Assembly (NCBI GenBank): GCA_030950395.1
Contig: JAUZRP010000061.1
Span: 1 to 52,325 of the forward strand
Direction of reading: 5' to 3'
Origin: Desulfonauticus sp.
GTDB lineage: Bacteria; Desulfobacterota; Desulfovibrionia; Desulfovibrionales; Desulfonatronovibrionaceae
Length of the DNA: 52,325 nt
The position numbers and the translations under genes are program-made. The notes beneath the pieces were generated by a model. That model worked only from the letters and a program-made list of their open reading frames with translations, was not told the DNA's origin and ran no database searches. Shown piece after piece: positions 44,481 through 52,325 of the stretch (its first letter is position 1; every line of letters begins with the position of its first letter).

Positions 44481-45755
44481 TTATCTTAGCATTTTTACTG
44501 CACAAAATTCTCCACACATGGCACATTCTTTTTTATCTTCAAAATCTTTTCTTCTCAAACACAACACTTCTTTATCCAAAGCAAATTTTTTAATCGCATC
44601 CCAATTAAGCTCTTTTCTAGCCAGAGAAATATTTTTATTCCTCTCTAAAACCTGTTTTCTGCCCAACGCCAGATCTGCACTCTGGGCAGCTATAAGAGAA
44701 GCAATGACTCCAACTTTTACATCTTTGGCATCAGGTAAGGTTAAATGCTCTGCTGGAGTTAAATAACACAAAAAATCAGCACCATTAAACGCAGCTATTG
44801 CCCCTCCAATAGCGCCTGCTATATGATCATAACCAGGAGCAATGTCTATAGGCAAAGGACCAAGTACATATAATGGAGCATAATGACATAACCTTTTTAT
44901 TATTTTAATTTGGTCGGCAATGTAATTGAGTGGCACATGACCAGGACCTTCTATCATTACTTGAACACCAGAATCCCATGCTTTTAAAGTGAGTTCAGAC
45001 AAAACTATCACTTCCTCCCATTGAGCAGCATCTCCAGCATCTGGTCCTGCTCCAGGCCGCATGCCATCTCCCAAACTCAAAGTAAGATTGTACTTTAAAG
45101 CAATTTTTAAAATTTTATCATATTCGGTCAATAACGGATTTTCTTTATTATTCTCTTTAATCCATTTAGCTAAAATAGACCCCCCTCTACTAACTATGCC
45201 TAATAAACGATTTTGCTTTTCTTCTAACTTAACTGCTCTTTCTGTAACTCCACAATGTAAAGTCATAAAACTAACACCTTGTTCAGCCTGCTTTTCTATC
45301 TCTTCCAGCAACTCATTTATACTAAATTTGGCAGGTGACTCTCGCCTTTCAATATATTTTTGGGCCACAGAATAAATAGGCACAGTACCTACAGGCATAC
45401 TACTGCGATCCAAAATAATTTTTCTAATTTCATCTAAATCTCCAGCAGTAGAAAGATCCATAATAGTATGTACTCCATAATGAGAAGCCACTTTTATTTT
45501 TTGTAATTCCAAATCTAAATCATTAATAAAAGGAGATGTTCCTATATTCGCATTCACTTTAATAGATGCAGGTTGGCCAATCAAAACAGGATCAATATTT
45601 TGATGTTGTTTATTATATAAAAACACCATTCGACCACTATCAACACCAAAGGTAATATCTTTTTTATCCAAACTTTCTTTATCTATTAACCTATCCATAT
45701 ATTGATTCAAATAACCAGACAACTCTTTATTTTTACTCAAAATATTTGCCACCAT
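44481..45755 (-). CDS. thiC: Phosphomethylpyrimidine synthase
   Basis: ThiC is a radical SAM enzyme that makes the thiamine pyrimidine from AIR. The 424-aa protein has VNANIGTSP, GDGMRPGAGPDAGDAAQW, EGPGHVPLN and the C-terminal [4Fe-4S] motif CAMCGEFCAVK (CxxCx4C). It follows dxs by 22 bp; DXP is the precursor of the thiazole moiety, giving a functional link. No TPP riboswitch is seen upstream. Confidence 0.97.
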   Translation of the reverse strand: MVANILSKNKELSGYLNQYMDRLIDKESLDKKDITFGVDSGRMVFLYNKQHQNIDPVLIGQPASIKVNANIGTSPFINDLDLELQKIKVASHYGVHTIMDLSTAGDLDEIRKIILDRSSMPVGTVPIYSVAQKYIERRESPAKFSINELLEEIEKQAEQGVSFMTLHCGVTERAVKLEEKQNRLLGIVSRGGSILAKWIKENNKENPLLTEYDKILKIALKYNLTLSLGDGMRPGAGPDAGDAAQWEEVIVLSELTLKAWDSGVQVMIEGPGHVPLNYIADQIKIIKRLCHYAPLYVLGPLPIDIAPGYDHIAGAIGGAIAAFNGADFLCYLTPAEHLTLPDAKDVKVGVIASLIAAQSADLALGRKQVLERNKNISLARKELNWDAIKKFALDKEVLCLRRKDFEDKKECAMCGEFCAVKMLR

Positions 45756-45777
45756 CTCCTCCTTTAATCTATATAGG

Positions 45778-47646
45778 CTACTTTAAAAATTTTAATATCT
45801 GTTCTTTTAATCCCTCTTTATCCAATAAATATTTTTGTCTTAACTCTGCCTGAGAACCGTGTTCTATAAATTTATCTGGCAAACCTATTCTATAAATTCG
45901 AAATTTATCCAATAAATTTAAATTTCTCAAATGATCTAGAATAACACTTCCTGCACCTCCTATTAAAACATTTTCTTCTGCAATAATAAGAATTTTATAT
46001 TGTTGTATTAACTCAAAAAACTCCTCTCTTACTGGTTTAATAAATCTTAAATTATATAATCCTATATCATAATCGCCTATATCTTGTATAGCCTGTAAAG
46101 CGGGATAAACCATACTACCCACAGCAATTAATAAAATATCTTGACCGGTTCTAAGCAACTCTCCAGAGCCAATAGGAATAGTTGAAAATTCTGTATATAA
46201 ATCTACCCCTACTCCTTTTCCTCTTGGATAACGAATAGAAAAAGGTTGATTTTGCTTTAAAGCAGTATACAGCAATAATTGTAATTCTGCCTCATCCTTT
46301 GGGGCACTGACAATCATATTGGGAATATGCGATAAATAGGATAAATCAAACACCCCGTGGTGAGTAGGACCATCTTCTCCCACCAAACCTGCTCTATCCA
46401 AACAAAAAACAACAGGCAAATTTTGCAAACAAACGTCGTGCACAATTTGATCATAAGCTCTTTGCAAAAAAGTAGAATAAATGGCAACTACAGGTTTAAA
46501 CCCTTCTTTAGCTAACCCAGCAGCAAAAGTTACTGCGTGTTGTTCACAAATGCCAACATCAAAGAAACGTTCTGAAAATTGCTTGGCAAACTTATGTAAA
46601 CCAGTACCTTCTGGCATTGCTGCTGTAATTGCAACTATTTTAGGATCATTTTTAGCCAATTTACATAAAGTAGCTCCAAAAACTTCCGTATAAGAAAGAG
46701 TATTCTCAGACGTAATTTTTTTGATTTGACAATTTTCTGGTTTAAAACCACTAACTCCATGAAAATAAACAGGATTTTTTTCTGCTGGAGCATAGCCTTT
46801 GCCTTTTTTAGTTAACACATGAACCAGCACAGGAACATCTAATTTTTTTACCTCGCTTAAAACATCCACCAGCCCTTCTATATCGTGACCATCCACGGGA
46901 CCGATGTAATTAAACTTAAAGGCTTCAAACAAAATGCCTGGTGTAAAAAAATTTTTAAAAGATCCTTCTCCTTTTTTGGCATAGACAATTAAATCTTCAC
47001 CTATTTTAGGTATTTGTCTTAAAAAATTTTCTATTTCTTTTTTTATTTTTATCATCCACTGGGAAGAAAGCTGTCTGCTTAAAAAAGAAGAAAGAGCACC
47101 TACATTTTTGGAAATAGACATTTCGTTGTCGTTTAGTATTACAATCAAGTCCTTGCCCAGATCTCCAGCTTGATTTAATCCTTCATAGGCTAGGCCAGCA
47201 GTCATAGAACCATCCCCAATAATCGCCACTACTTTATGAGTTTGTTTAGCCAAATCTCTAGCCACAATCATACCCAAAGCAGCAGAAATAGACGTGCTAG
47301 AATGCCCCACTCCAAAACAATCAAAAGGACTTTCTTCTGGTTTAATAAAACCACTAATACCTCCCAACTTTCTTAGCGTAGCAAACCTATCTTTCCTATC
47401 TGTAAGGATTTTATAGGGATAAGACTGATGTCCTACATCCCAAACCAGCTTATCTTGAGCAGGATCAAAAACTTTTAACAAAGCCAAGGTCAACTCCACC
47501 ACGCCAAGAGACGGAGCCAAGTGTCCCCCATTTTTAGACACCACTGTTATAATTAATTCTCGCACTTCCTGAGCTAGAGTTACTAATTCTTCATAACTTA
47601 ATCTTTTTAAGTCTTCAGGTAGTTTAATTTCCTCTAACAGTCCCAT
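45778..47646 (-). CDS. dxs: 1-deoxy-D-xylulose-5-phosphate synthase
   Basis: Dxs condenses pyruvate and glyceraldehyde 3-phosphate to DXP for isoprenoids, thiamine and pyridoxal. The protein has VELTLALLKVFD, the ThDP motif GDGSMTAGLAYEGLN and VDGHDIEGL, and GICEQHAVTFAAGLA in the pyrimidine domain. The start MGLLEEIK is chosen because GAGG lies just upstream; this gives 622 aa, normal for Dxs. The frame is open further to 47700. Confidence 0.96.
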   Translation of the reverse strand: MGLLEEIKLPEDLKRLSYEELVTLAQEVRELIITVVSKNGGHLAPSLGVVELTLALLKVFDPAQDKLVWDVGHQSYPYKILTDRKDRFATLRKLGGISGFIKPEESPFDCFGVGHSSTSISAALGMIVARDLAKQTHKVVAIIGDGSMTAGLAYEGLNQAGDLGKDLIVILNDNEMSISKNVGALSSFLSRQLSSQWMIKIKKEIENFLRQIPKIGEDLIVYAKKGEGSFKNFFTPGILFEAFKFNYIGPVDGHDIEGLVDVLSEVKKLDVPVLVHVLTKKGKGYAPAEKNPVYFHGVSGFKPENCQIKKITSENTLSYTEVFGATLCKLAKNDPKIVAITAAMPEGTGLHKFAKQFSERFFDVGICEQHAVTFAAGLAKEGFKPVVAIYSTFLQRAYDQIVHDVCLQNLPVVFCLDRAGLVGEDGPTHHGVFDLSYLSHIPNMIVSAPKDEAELQLLLYTALKQNQPFSIRYPRGKGVGVDLYTEFSTIPIGSGELLRTGQDILLIAVGSMVYPALQAIQDIGDYDIGLYNLRFIKPVREEFFELIQQYKILIIAEENVLIGGAGSVILDHLRNLNLLDKFRIYRIGLPDKFIEHGSQAELRQKYLLDKEGLKEQILKFLK

Positions 47647-47700
47647 TTTAACCTCATCTAAAAAATATTTTTTAGTGCCAACTAGCCTAAACCCAAACAA

Positions 47701-47960
47701 TATTTGGCCAAAAAATCAAGCTACAAAAATAAAAAAAATTTACCTTCCTCACCTTTTGCAACAAAAAACAAAAAATTTTAATAAGTTAAACTAATCTTCT
47801 CAAAAATCGTTAATGCCCACAATTATCCAAGCGTACAATTCCTTTCATACAAAAAACACATTTCCCTCCCTAGCCAAGCCTTTAATTAGTCTATTTTTAT
47901 GTGTAAACCTGGCCTTATTAGATATAATGCTCAAAAAAAATATCCGTTCCTGAACCAGCT
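47701..47960. other. Non-coding region upstream of dxs
   Basis: No gene is supported. The minus strand contains very short frames with a GGGAGGG site but all end within about a dozen codons. It probably carries the dxs-thiC promoter. Confidence 0.4.
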
Positions 47961-47962
47961 AA

Positions 47963-47998
47963 AAAAAACTAAAAAAGGGACAGTGTAAACTGTCCCTT
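47963..47998 (-). terminator. Intrinsic terminator after the ferredoxin oxidoreductase gamma gene
   Basis: On the minus strand AAGGGACAGT, loop TTAC and ACTGTCCCTT form a 10-bp stem followed by T-rich sequence (TTTTTAGTTTTTTTT). It ends the ilvE-dnaX-ybaB-recR-gamma-subunit run. Confidence 0.85.
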
Positions 47999-48073
47999 CT
48001 CTGATAGATATTATTAATGAAATAGCTGAGTTATCGTGGCAAGAAATTGCTTTCACCAATTATACGTTTAAAA

Positions 48074-48619
48074 TTAAGCCACACTAACATGATGATAAGC
48101 TTCTTGCAGGGCCTTAAAATTTTTAGGCCCAAGTTTTGGGCCAAATCTTTCTAACAAAACTCCTTCCATGTCTTCTGGCTTTAAAAACTCTATTGCTTTA
48201 AGCAAAGCTCCCAACATAGTAGTATTGGTAATAGGCACACCTAGACATTCCAAAGCAATTTTTAAAGCATCTACCTGAACCACCTTAGGAAAATTATACT
48301 GTTTTTTTATAGTTTCTGCTGACACTGGAGCGTTGAGGACCACCACTCCGTCTTTATGTAAACCTTTATCCACTTCTACTACGCCAAGCAAAGTAGGATC
48401 TAACACCATTACAACATTGGGTTCGTAAATTTTTTCTCTTATCCTAATCCTTTCATCTGAAATACGCACAAAAGCCTCTACAGGAGCTCCCCTTCTCTCA
48501 GGACCAAAACTAGGAAAGGCCTGAGCAAATTTACCATGCTCTATAACGGCCTTGGCCAATAATTCTGCTGAAGTAACTCCTCCTTGACCACCTCTTCCAT
48601 GTAATCTTATTTCTAACAT
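48074..48619 (-). CDS. 2-oxoacid:ferredoxin oxidoreductase, gamma subunit
   Basis: This gamma domain belongs to enzymes that convert pyruvate or related 2-oxoacids to acyl-CoA with ferredoxin. The 181-aa protein begins HGRGGQGGVTSAELLAKA and has FGPERRGAPVEAFVR and the C-terminal LKPEDMEGVLLERFG, characteristic of PorC/VorC/KorC. The alpha, beta and delta subunits are not next to it, so the 2-oxoacid cannot be assigned. It follows recR by 48 bp. Confidence 0.93.
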   Translation of the reverse strand: MLEIRLHGRGGQGGVTSAELLAKAVIEHGKFAQAFPSFGPERRGAPVEAFVRISDERIRIREKIYEPNVVMVLDPTLLGVVEVDKGLHKDGVVVLNAPVSAETIKKQYNFPKVVQVDALKIALECLGVPITNTTMLGALLKAIEFLKPEDMEGVLLERFGPKLGPKNFKALQEAYHHVSVA

Positions 48620-48667
48620 ATTTCACCTCTCTTAGTTTTTGTTAAAAGATTTTACCCTATCTATCTA

Positions 48668-49276
48668 CTAAAATTTCTGCCTAAAGGTTAAAGATTGACG
48701 TAACGTTTCCCTGTCCATATATTTTACTTCAGCTCCCAGGGGAATCCCTTGAGCCAATCTAGTAACATTTAAAAAAGGAAATTCTTTTTTAACCAAATTT
48801 TTTAGGTAAGAGGCAGTATTTTCCGCTTCAACGGTACTTCCCAAGGCAAGAATAACTTCTTGGAGTTGTTTTTGGGCAAGTCTTTTGCGAAAAGTATCCA
48901 AATTTAAGGTGTCAAACTCTTTTCCCTCCAGGGGAGAAAGTAAACCACCAAGAATAAAATACTTCCCCTTATAAAAACCCGGTTCTTCTAAAACAAACAT
49001 AGAATCCAAATCCACTACCACACAAAGCAAGCTATCGTCTCTAGCAGGATCGCTACAGATAGGACAAGGATCTCTTTCTGTAAGAGCCTGACAAAAAGAA
49101 CAAGGACTTAAACGAGAACGAAAATTCACAATTTCTTGTCCCAGACTAACGACCTTTTCTTCAGGCCAGTTTAAAAGCTCCATTACTATGCGTAAAGCAC
49201 TTTTAGGACCAATGCCTGGAAACTCAGAAAATCTCTGGGTTAAAATTTTTATAGGTTCTGGAACACGTTCTAACAT
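48668..49276 (-). CDS. recR: Recombination protein RecR
   Basis: RecR acts with RecF/RecO to load RecA at gaps. The 202-aa protein has the helix-hairpin-helix FPGIGPKSALRI, the zinc finger CSFC/CPIC, a Toprim domain (LCVVVDLDSMFVLEE) and the C-terminal GIPLGAEVKYMDRETL motif. It begins directly after the ybaB stop codon. Confidence 0.97.
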   Translation of the reverse strand: MLERVPEPIKILTQRFSEFPGIGPKSALRIVMELLNWPEEKVVSLGQEIVNFRSRLSPCSFCQALTERDPCPICSDPARDDSLLCVVVDLDSMFVLEEPGFYKGKYFILGGLLSPLEGKEFDTLNLDTFRKRLAQKQLQEVILALGSTVEAENTASYLKNLVKKEFPFLNVTRLAQGIPLGAEVKYMDRETLRQSLTFRQKF

Positions 49277-49579
49277 TTAAAACAAGCCTGGAATATTTAG
49301 ACCACCTGTTAATTTTGCCATTTCACTTTTAACCATATCTTGAGCCTTTTTCAAGGCTTCATTTACAGCAGCTAAAACCAAATCTTCCAACATCTGAACG
49401 TCGTCAGGATTGACCACGGCAGGATCAATTTTGATCTCCACCACTTCCTGCCCCCCAGTAGCCCTAACCGTGACCATACCTCCACCAGCAGAAGCTTCTA
49501 CCACTTTTGTCTTTAACTCTTCCTGCATGGCCTGCATCTTTTTTTGTAGCATCTGAGCCTGTTTAATCAACTCCTGCAT
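49277..49579 (-). CDS. ybaB: YbaB/EbfC nucleoid-associated protein
   Basis: This is a 100-aa DNA-binding protein of the YbaB/EbfC family. It has the N-terminal coiled coil (LIKQAQMLQKKMQAMQEELK), the GGGMVTVRATGGQEVVEIKI sheet, and a C-terminal helix. The dnaX-ybaB-recR order is conserved in many bacteria. Confidence 0.95.
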   Translation of the reverse strand: MQELIKQAQMLQKKMQAMQEELKTKVVEASAGGGMVTVRATGGQEVVEIKIDPAVVNPDDVQMLEDLVLAAVNEALKKAQDMVKSEMAKLTGGLNIPGLF

Positions 49580-49638
49580 TTACATTCCTCCCTATTTTTT
49601 AGTTTCTAAAAAAACGCACCTCTTTCATCCCTATTTAG

Positions 49639-50964
49639 CTATTTTTGCTTTACGTGCAAAAGCATAGCTCCAAATTCATCCATAAGACCTTTAATTAAAG
49701 GTTGTTTTTTTAACTCATCTTTAAAGTTTTTTATTTTACTTTTTTCTTTCTCAAACTTTTGAATTATTGGCTGAGAAAAAACATTTTTTTTTTCTCCAGA
49801 CGCAATTGTTACTGGCTCACTCTGTTTTTTTTTTGAAGGTGTAATAGAATTAATATCATCTTCTACATTCACCAATTCAGCAAGACAGGCCAAATTAAAC
49901 AACAATAATTCTAAAGATAAAACGGGGTCTATGTTTTTTAAAATACTTCTTTGTCCCTCCAATACTATTTGCCAACTAGCATGAATCCGAGCTAAACTAA
50001 ATTGCTGGACCATATTAAGCCAAATTTTAAGCCTTGTTTCGTCCCAATTTAAAATTTTATTAGCTTCCCCCCTAAGTTTGGCCAATAAAAACAGATTACG
50101 CCAATACAAAGCAAATTCTCTTAAAAAAAATCCAAGATCAAGCCCCTGCTCTCTTAAATACTCTACAGTCTTATGAATCTCCACTAAGTCTTGTTTGGCT
50201 ATAAGCTCGAACAATTTTTGAAACAGTTCATCTCCCACAAGACCCAAAATCTGACGCACCTCAACTTCTAACAATTCCCCATCAGAAAGAGCCAGGACCT
50301 GAGCCAACAAAGACATGGCATCCCGTACCGATCCATCAGCTCTTCTCGCAATAAGTTGCACCGCTTGAGACTCAAACTTTATCCCCTCTTGATTTAAAAC
50401 ATATTCTAAATGCTGCTGGATTTGATATTGGCTTAAAGAATTAAAAACATAGTGTTGAGATCTACTGACAATAGTAATGGGAAATCTTTCTGGCTCTGTA
50501 GTGGCAAAAATAAAAATACAATGCTTTGGTGGTTCTTCTAAGGTTTTTAATAGAGCATTAAAAGCAGCCTTAGAAAGCATATGTGCTTCATCAATAATGA
50601 TTACTTTGTAACGTCCAGAAATAGGGGGCAAAAAGACATCTTCTCTCAACTTTCTAACATTATCCACGCCAGTATGAGAAGCTCCATCTATTTCTATAAC
50701 ATCAGGAAAATTTCCTTTAGTAATTGATTTACAATGAGTGCAATTATTGCACGGCTCTGACACAGGAGCATCTTCACAGTTAACTGCTTTGGCCAAAATT
50801 CTGGCCACAGTGGTTTTACCCACTCCCCTGGTTCCACTAAAAAGATACACGTGAGCTACCCTATCCTCTTGAGCTGCTCGAGAGAGGATTTTTTTTATAT
50901 ACTCCTGCCCTATTACCTCAGAAAATTTTTGAGGACGATATTTAGCGGTTAGTTGAGTAGTCAT
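49639..50964 (-). CDS. dnaX: DNA polymerase III gamma/tau subunit
   Basis: DnaX is the clamp-loader ATPase. The 441-aa protein has Walker A SGTRGVGKTTVA near 44, a zinc module (CNNCTHCKS), the DEAH box IDEAHMLSKAAF near 126, and the sensor SRC-like region. It is short for a tau. Two A10 tracts lie after domain III, at 49825-49834 (codons 377-380) and 49784-49793 (codons 391-394). One added A at the first gives Lys-Thr-Glu-stop, a 382-aa gamma-like product. The ATG overlaps the ilvE stop (TAATG). Confidence 0.96.
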   Translation of the reverse strand: MTTQLTAKYRPQKFSEVIGQEYIKKILSRAAQEDRVAHVYLFSGTRGVGKTTVARILAKAVNCEDAPVSEPCNNCTHCKSITKGNFPDVIEIDGASHTGVDNVRKLREDVFLPPISGRYKVIIIDEAHMLSKAAFNALLKTLEEPPKHCIFIFATTEPERFPITIVSRSQHYVFNSLSQYQIQQHLEYVLNQEGIKFESQAVQLIARRADGSVRDAMSLLAQVLALSDGELLEVEVRQILGLVGDELFQKLFELIAKQDLVEIHKTVEYLREQGLDLGFFLREFALYWRNLFLLAKLRGEANKILNWDETRLKIWLNMVQQFSLARIHASWQIVLEGQRSILKNIDPVLSLELLLFNLACLAELVNVEDDINSITPSKKKQSEPVTIASGEKKNVFSQPIIQKFEKEKSKIKNFKDELKKQPLIKGLMDEFGAMLLHVKQK

Positions 50965-51884
50965 TAGATCTCAAATTTAGTAAGCCACCCGGCATATTTT
51001 AGGTTATCCCCTTTTACAATTTTAAAGTACTCATTTTGCAATAGCAAAGCAATAGGACCAGCCTGTCCACTGCCAATAACCCTTCTGTCCACTTCCCTGA
51101 TAGGTGTTACCTCTGCAGCTGTGCCACAAAAAAAAGCTTCATCAGCGCTATACAACTCATCTCTTGTAAATCTTTGTTCCACCACCTCATATCCCATATC
51201 TCTAGCCAAAGTAATAAGAGAATCTCTAGTAATACCGGGTAAAATTGAATCCAGAGGAGGAGTTTTAATAACACTATTTCGCACAATAAAAATATTTTCT
51301 CCAGTGGCTTCAGCAACGTATCCTTCGGGATCCAACATCAACGCCTCGTCATAACCATCAGCCACTGCTTCTCTTTTGGCCAAAACAGAATTAACATAAT
51401 TACCACATACTTTGGCTTTAGTCATCATTATGTTCACATGATGTCTGGTAAAAGACGAAGTTTTTACCCTGATACCTTTTTTTAAAGCCTCTTCTCCAAG
51501 ATAAGCTCCCCAGGGCCAGACTGCAATAATAAGATGCACGGGATTATCTCCCGGATGCACACCCATAGACCCTGAGCCAATAAAAGCCAAAGGACGAATG
51601 TATCCTTCTGCTAACTTATTTTCCTTCAAAGTTTCAATAATGGCATTTTCTATCTCTTCTTGAGAAAAATTTAACTCCATTTCCACTACTTTTGCAGAAT
51701 GAAATAGTCTTTGTACGTGTTCTTTTAATCTAAACACTGCAGAGCTTCCATCCATACACTTATAACAACGTATGCCTTCAAACACTCCAACGCCATAATG
51801 CAAAGAATGAGTTAAAACATGCACATTGGCATCTTCCCAAGGGATCAATTTGCCATCAAACCAAATCTTTTCTGTCTTTAACAT
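50964..51884 (-). CDS. ilvE: Branched-chain amino-acid aminotransferase
   Basis: This PLP enzyme transfers amino groups for Val, Leu and Ile. The 306-aa fold-type IV protein has [12 protein letters not shown], the PLP-lysine region [36 protein letters not shown] and [12 protein letters not shown]. Length and motifs match IlvE. GGAGG lies upstream of the ATG. The neighbouring dnaX gene is translationally coupled to it. Confidence 0.95.
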   Translation of the reverse strand: MLKTEKIWFDGKLIPWEDANVHVLTHSLHYGVGVFEGIRCYKCMDGSSAVFRLKEHVQRLFHSAKVVEMELNFSQEEIENAIIETLKENKLAEGYIRPLAFIGSGSMGVHPGDNPVHLIIAVWPWGAYLGEEALKKGIRVKTSSFTRHHVNIMMTKAKVCGNYVNSVLAKREAVADGYDEALMLDPEGYVAEATGENIFIVRNSVIKTPPLDSILPGITRDSLITLARDMGYEVVEQRFTRDELYSADEAFFCGTAAEVTPIREVDRRVIGSGQAGPIALLLQNEYFKIVKGDNLKYAGWLTKFEI

Positions 51885-51973
51885 AAAACCTCCATTAACA
51901 TAAAAAGATTAAAAATTTTTTTTACCAAATTAAAGCTGAGCCCCACTAAATTTCTAATTTTTAACGTTTCACC

Positions 51974-52325
51974 TTAATTCAAATAAAGCTCAGCTCCCTT
52001 TTTCATTATCTGAGAATTAAAAATAATTTCCCCTGTCTCAGCCCTCACAAATAAAATATCTTTATCTATTACTACATTTAACACTTCTGTCTGCAATTTA
52101 TTTTTGGAATTTCTAAGGGCAAAACCGTTTTCTATTATGGTCTTCATTAATTCTATAAAATAATCCTGTCTTTCTTCTGTATCCAAATCTATCATAGTAA
52201 AATCAATTTTACTTCGCATCAGCATGGCTTCTCTATGTAAGTAAGACTTTAATTCAAAATTGGGCAAAGAATTTTTACTCAATAACAAACTCTGAATATC
52301 AAAAGGACAACCGCCAAAATATTCC
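51974..52325 (-). CDS. Partial gene, unknown function (5' end outside window)
   Basis: The frame stays open to the window edge, reading EYFGGCPFDIQS just before a possible TTG at 52288, so the true start is probably beyond 52325. The visible 117 residues are soluble, with a helical centre (RQDYFIELMKTIIENGFAL) and a C-terminal strand region (IDKDILFVRAETGEIIFNS). No family was recognised. It lies upstream of ilvE by 89 bp on the same strand. Confidence 0.6.
   Translation of the reverse strand, partial: EYFGGCPFDIQSLLLSKNSLPNFELKSYLHREAMLMRSKIDFTMIDLDTEERQDYFIELMKTIIENGFALRNSKNKLQTEVLNVVIDKDILFVRAETGEIIFNSQIMKKGAELYLN

Noticed and set aside
47701-47960. Small peptide genes upstream of dxs on the minus strand (for example MKGIVRLDNCGH)
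   Set aside because: Only about 12 codons long with no similarity or conservation evidence.
47647-48000. TPP riboswitch for the dxs-thiC operon
   Set aside because: No CTGAGA and ACCTGATC-type core pairs occur on the minus strand.

Overview
The window is AT-rich bacterial chromosomal DNA with densely packed genes and no insertion sequence, prophage or plasmid module. Gene content (orphan 2-oxoacid:ferredoxin oxidoreductase gamma subunit, CbiR/CobU cobamide genes, HD-GYP regulator, type III CRISPR, three clustered small heat-shock proteins) suggests a low-GC anaerobic deltaproteobacterium of the Desulfovibrionales type, perhaps a thermophile such as a Desulfonauticus or Desulfothermus relative. 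This assignment is inferred from gene content and base composition only.

1-8.7 kb (minus strand): a type III-A CRISPR-Cas locus. Transcription runs cas6, csm1/cas10, csm2, csm3, csm4, csm5, then a CARF-wHTH-RelE effector of the Cami1 type. A leader and what looks like the first CRISPR repeat follow at the window edge; the array lies outside. Cas10 keeps both the HD motif and the GGDD cyclase motif, so the expected chain is target RNA binding, cyclic oligoadenylate synthesis, and activation of a ribosome-dependent mRNA interferase. No Csm6, ring nuclease, Cas1 or Cas2 is present in the window.

8.7-17.2 kb: a 0.6-kb gap with a decayed reading frame, uvrA, a small membrane protein gene, then a plus-strand run of a 5-formyl-THF cyclo-ligase gene, pgeF, an MscS channel with a cyclic-nucleotide-binding domain, and an exported TPR protein. 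17.3-23.6 kb (minus): cbiR, cobU, a DHH phosphoesterase and polA, an unrecognised 325-aa protein, and tRNA-Glu and tRNA-Gln. 23.8-31.6 kb: a glycosyltransferase and a UPF0280 gene, then dnaA, cheR, an HD-GYP response regulator, tRNA-Pro and UDP-glucose dehydrogenase.

31.8-41.4 kb (plus): a PAP2-ArnT fusion, a lone FlgC-like rod protein, three Hsp20 genes, fabD-argS, a SPOR-domain protein, and pyruvoyl arginine decarboxylase plus agmatinase (arginine to agmatine to putrescine). 41.5-52.3 kb (minus): a stand-alone GspE/PilB-type ATPase, a CYTH protein, thiC, dxs, the orphan gamma subunit, recR, ybaB, dnaX, ilvE and a partial gene. The A10 tract in dnaX is placed so that one extra A gives an immediate gamma-like truncation.

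Most of the window is ordinary housekeeping. The parts most worth attention are the CRISPR effector and its leader repeats, the PAP2-ArnT fusion, and the dnaX slippery tracts.
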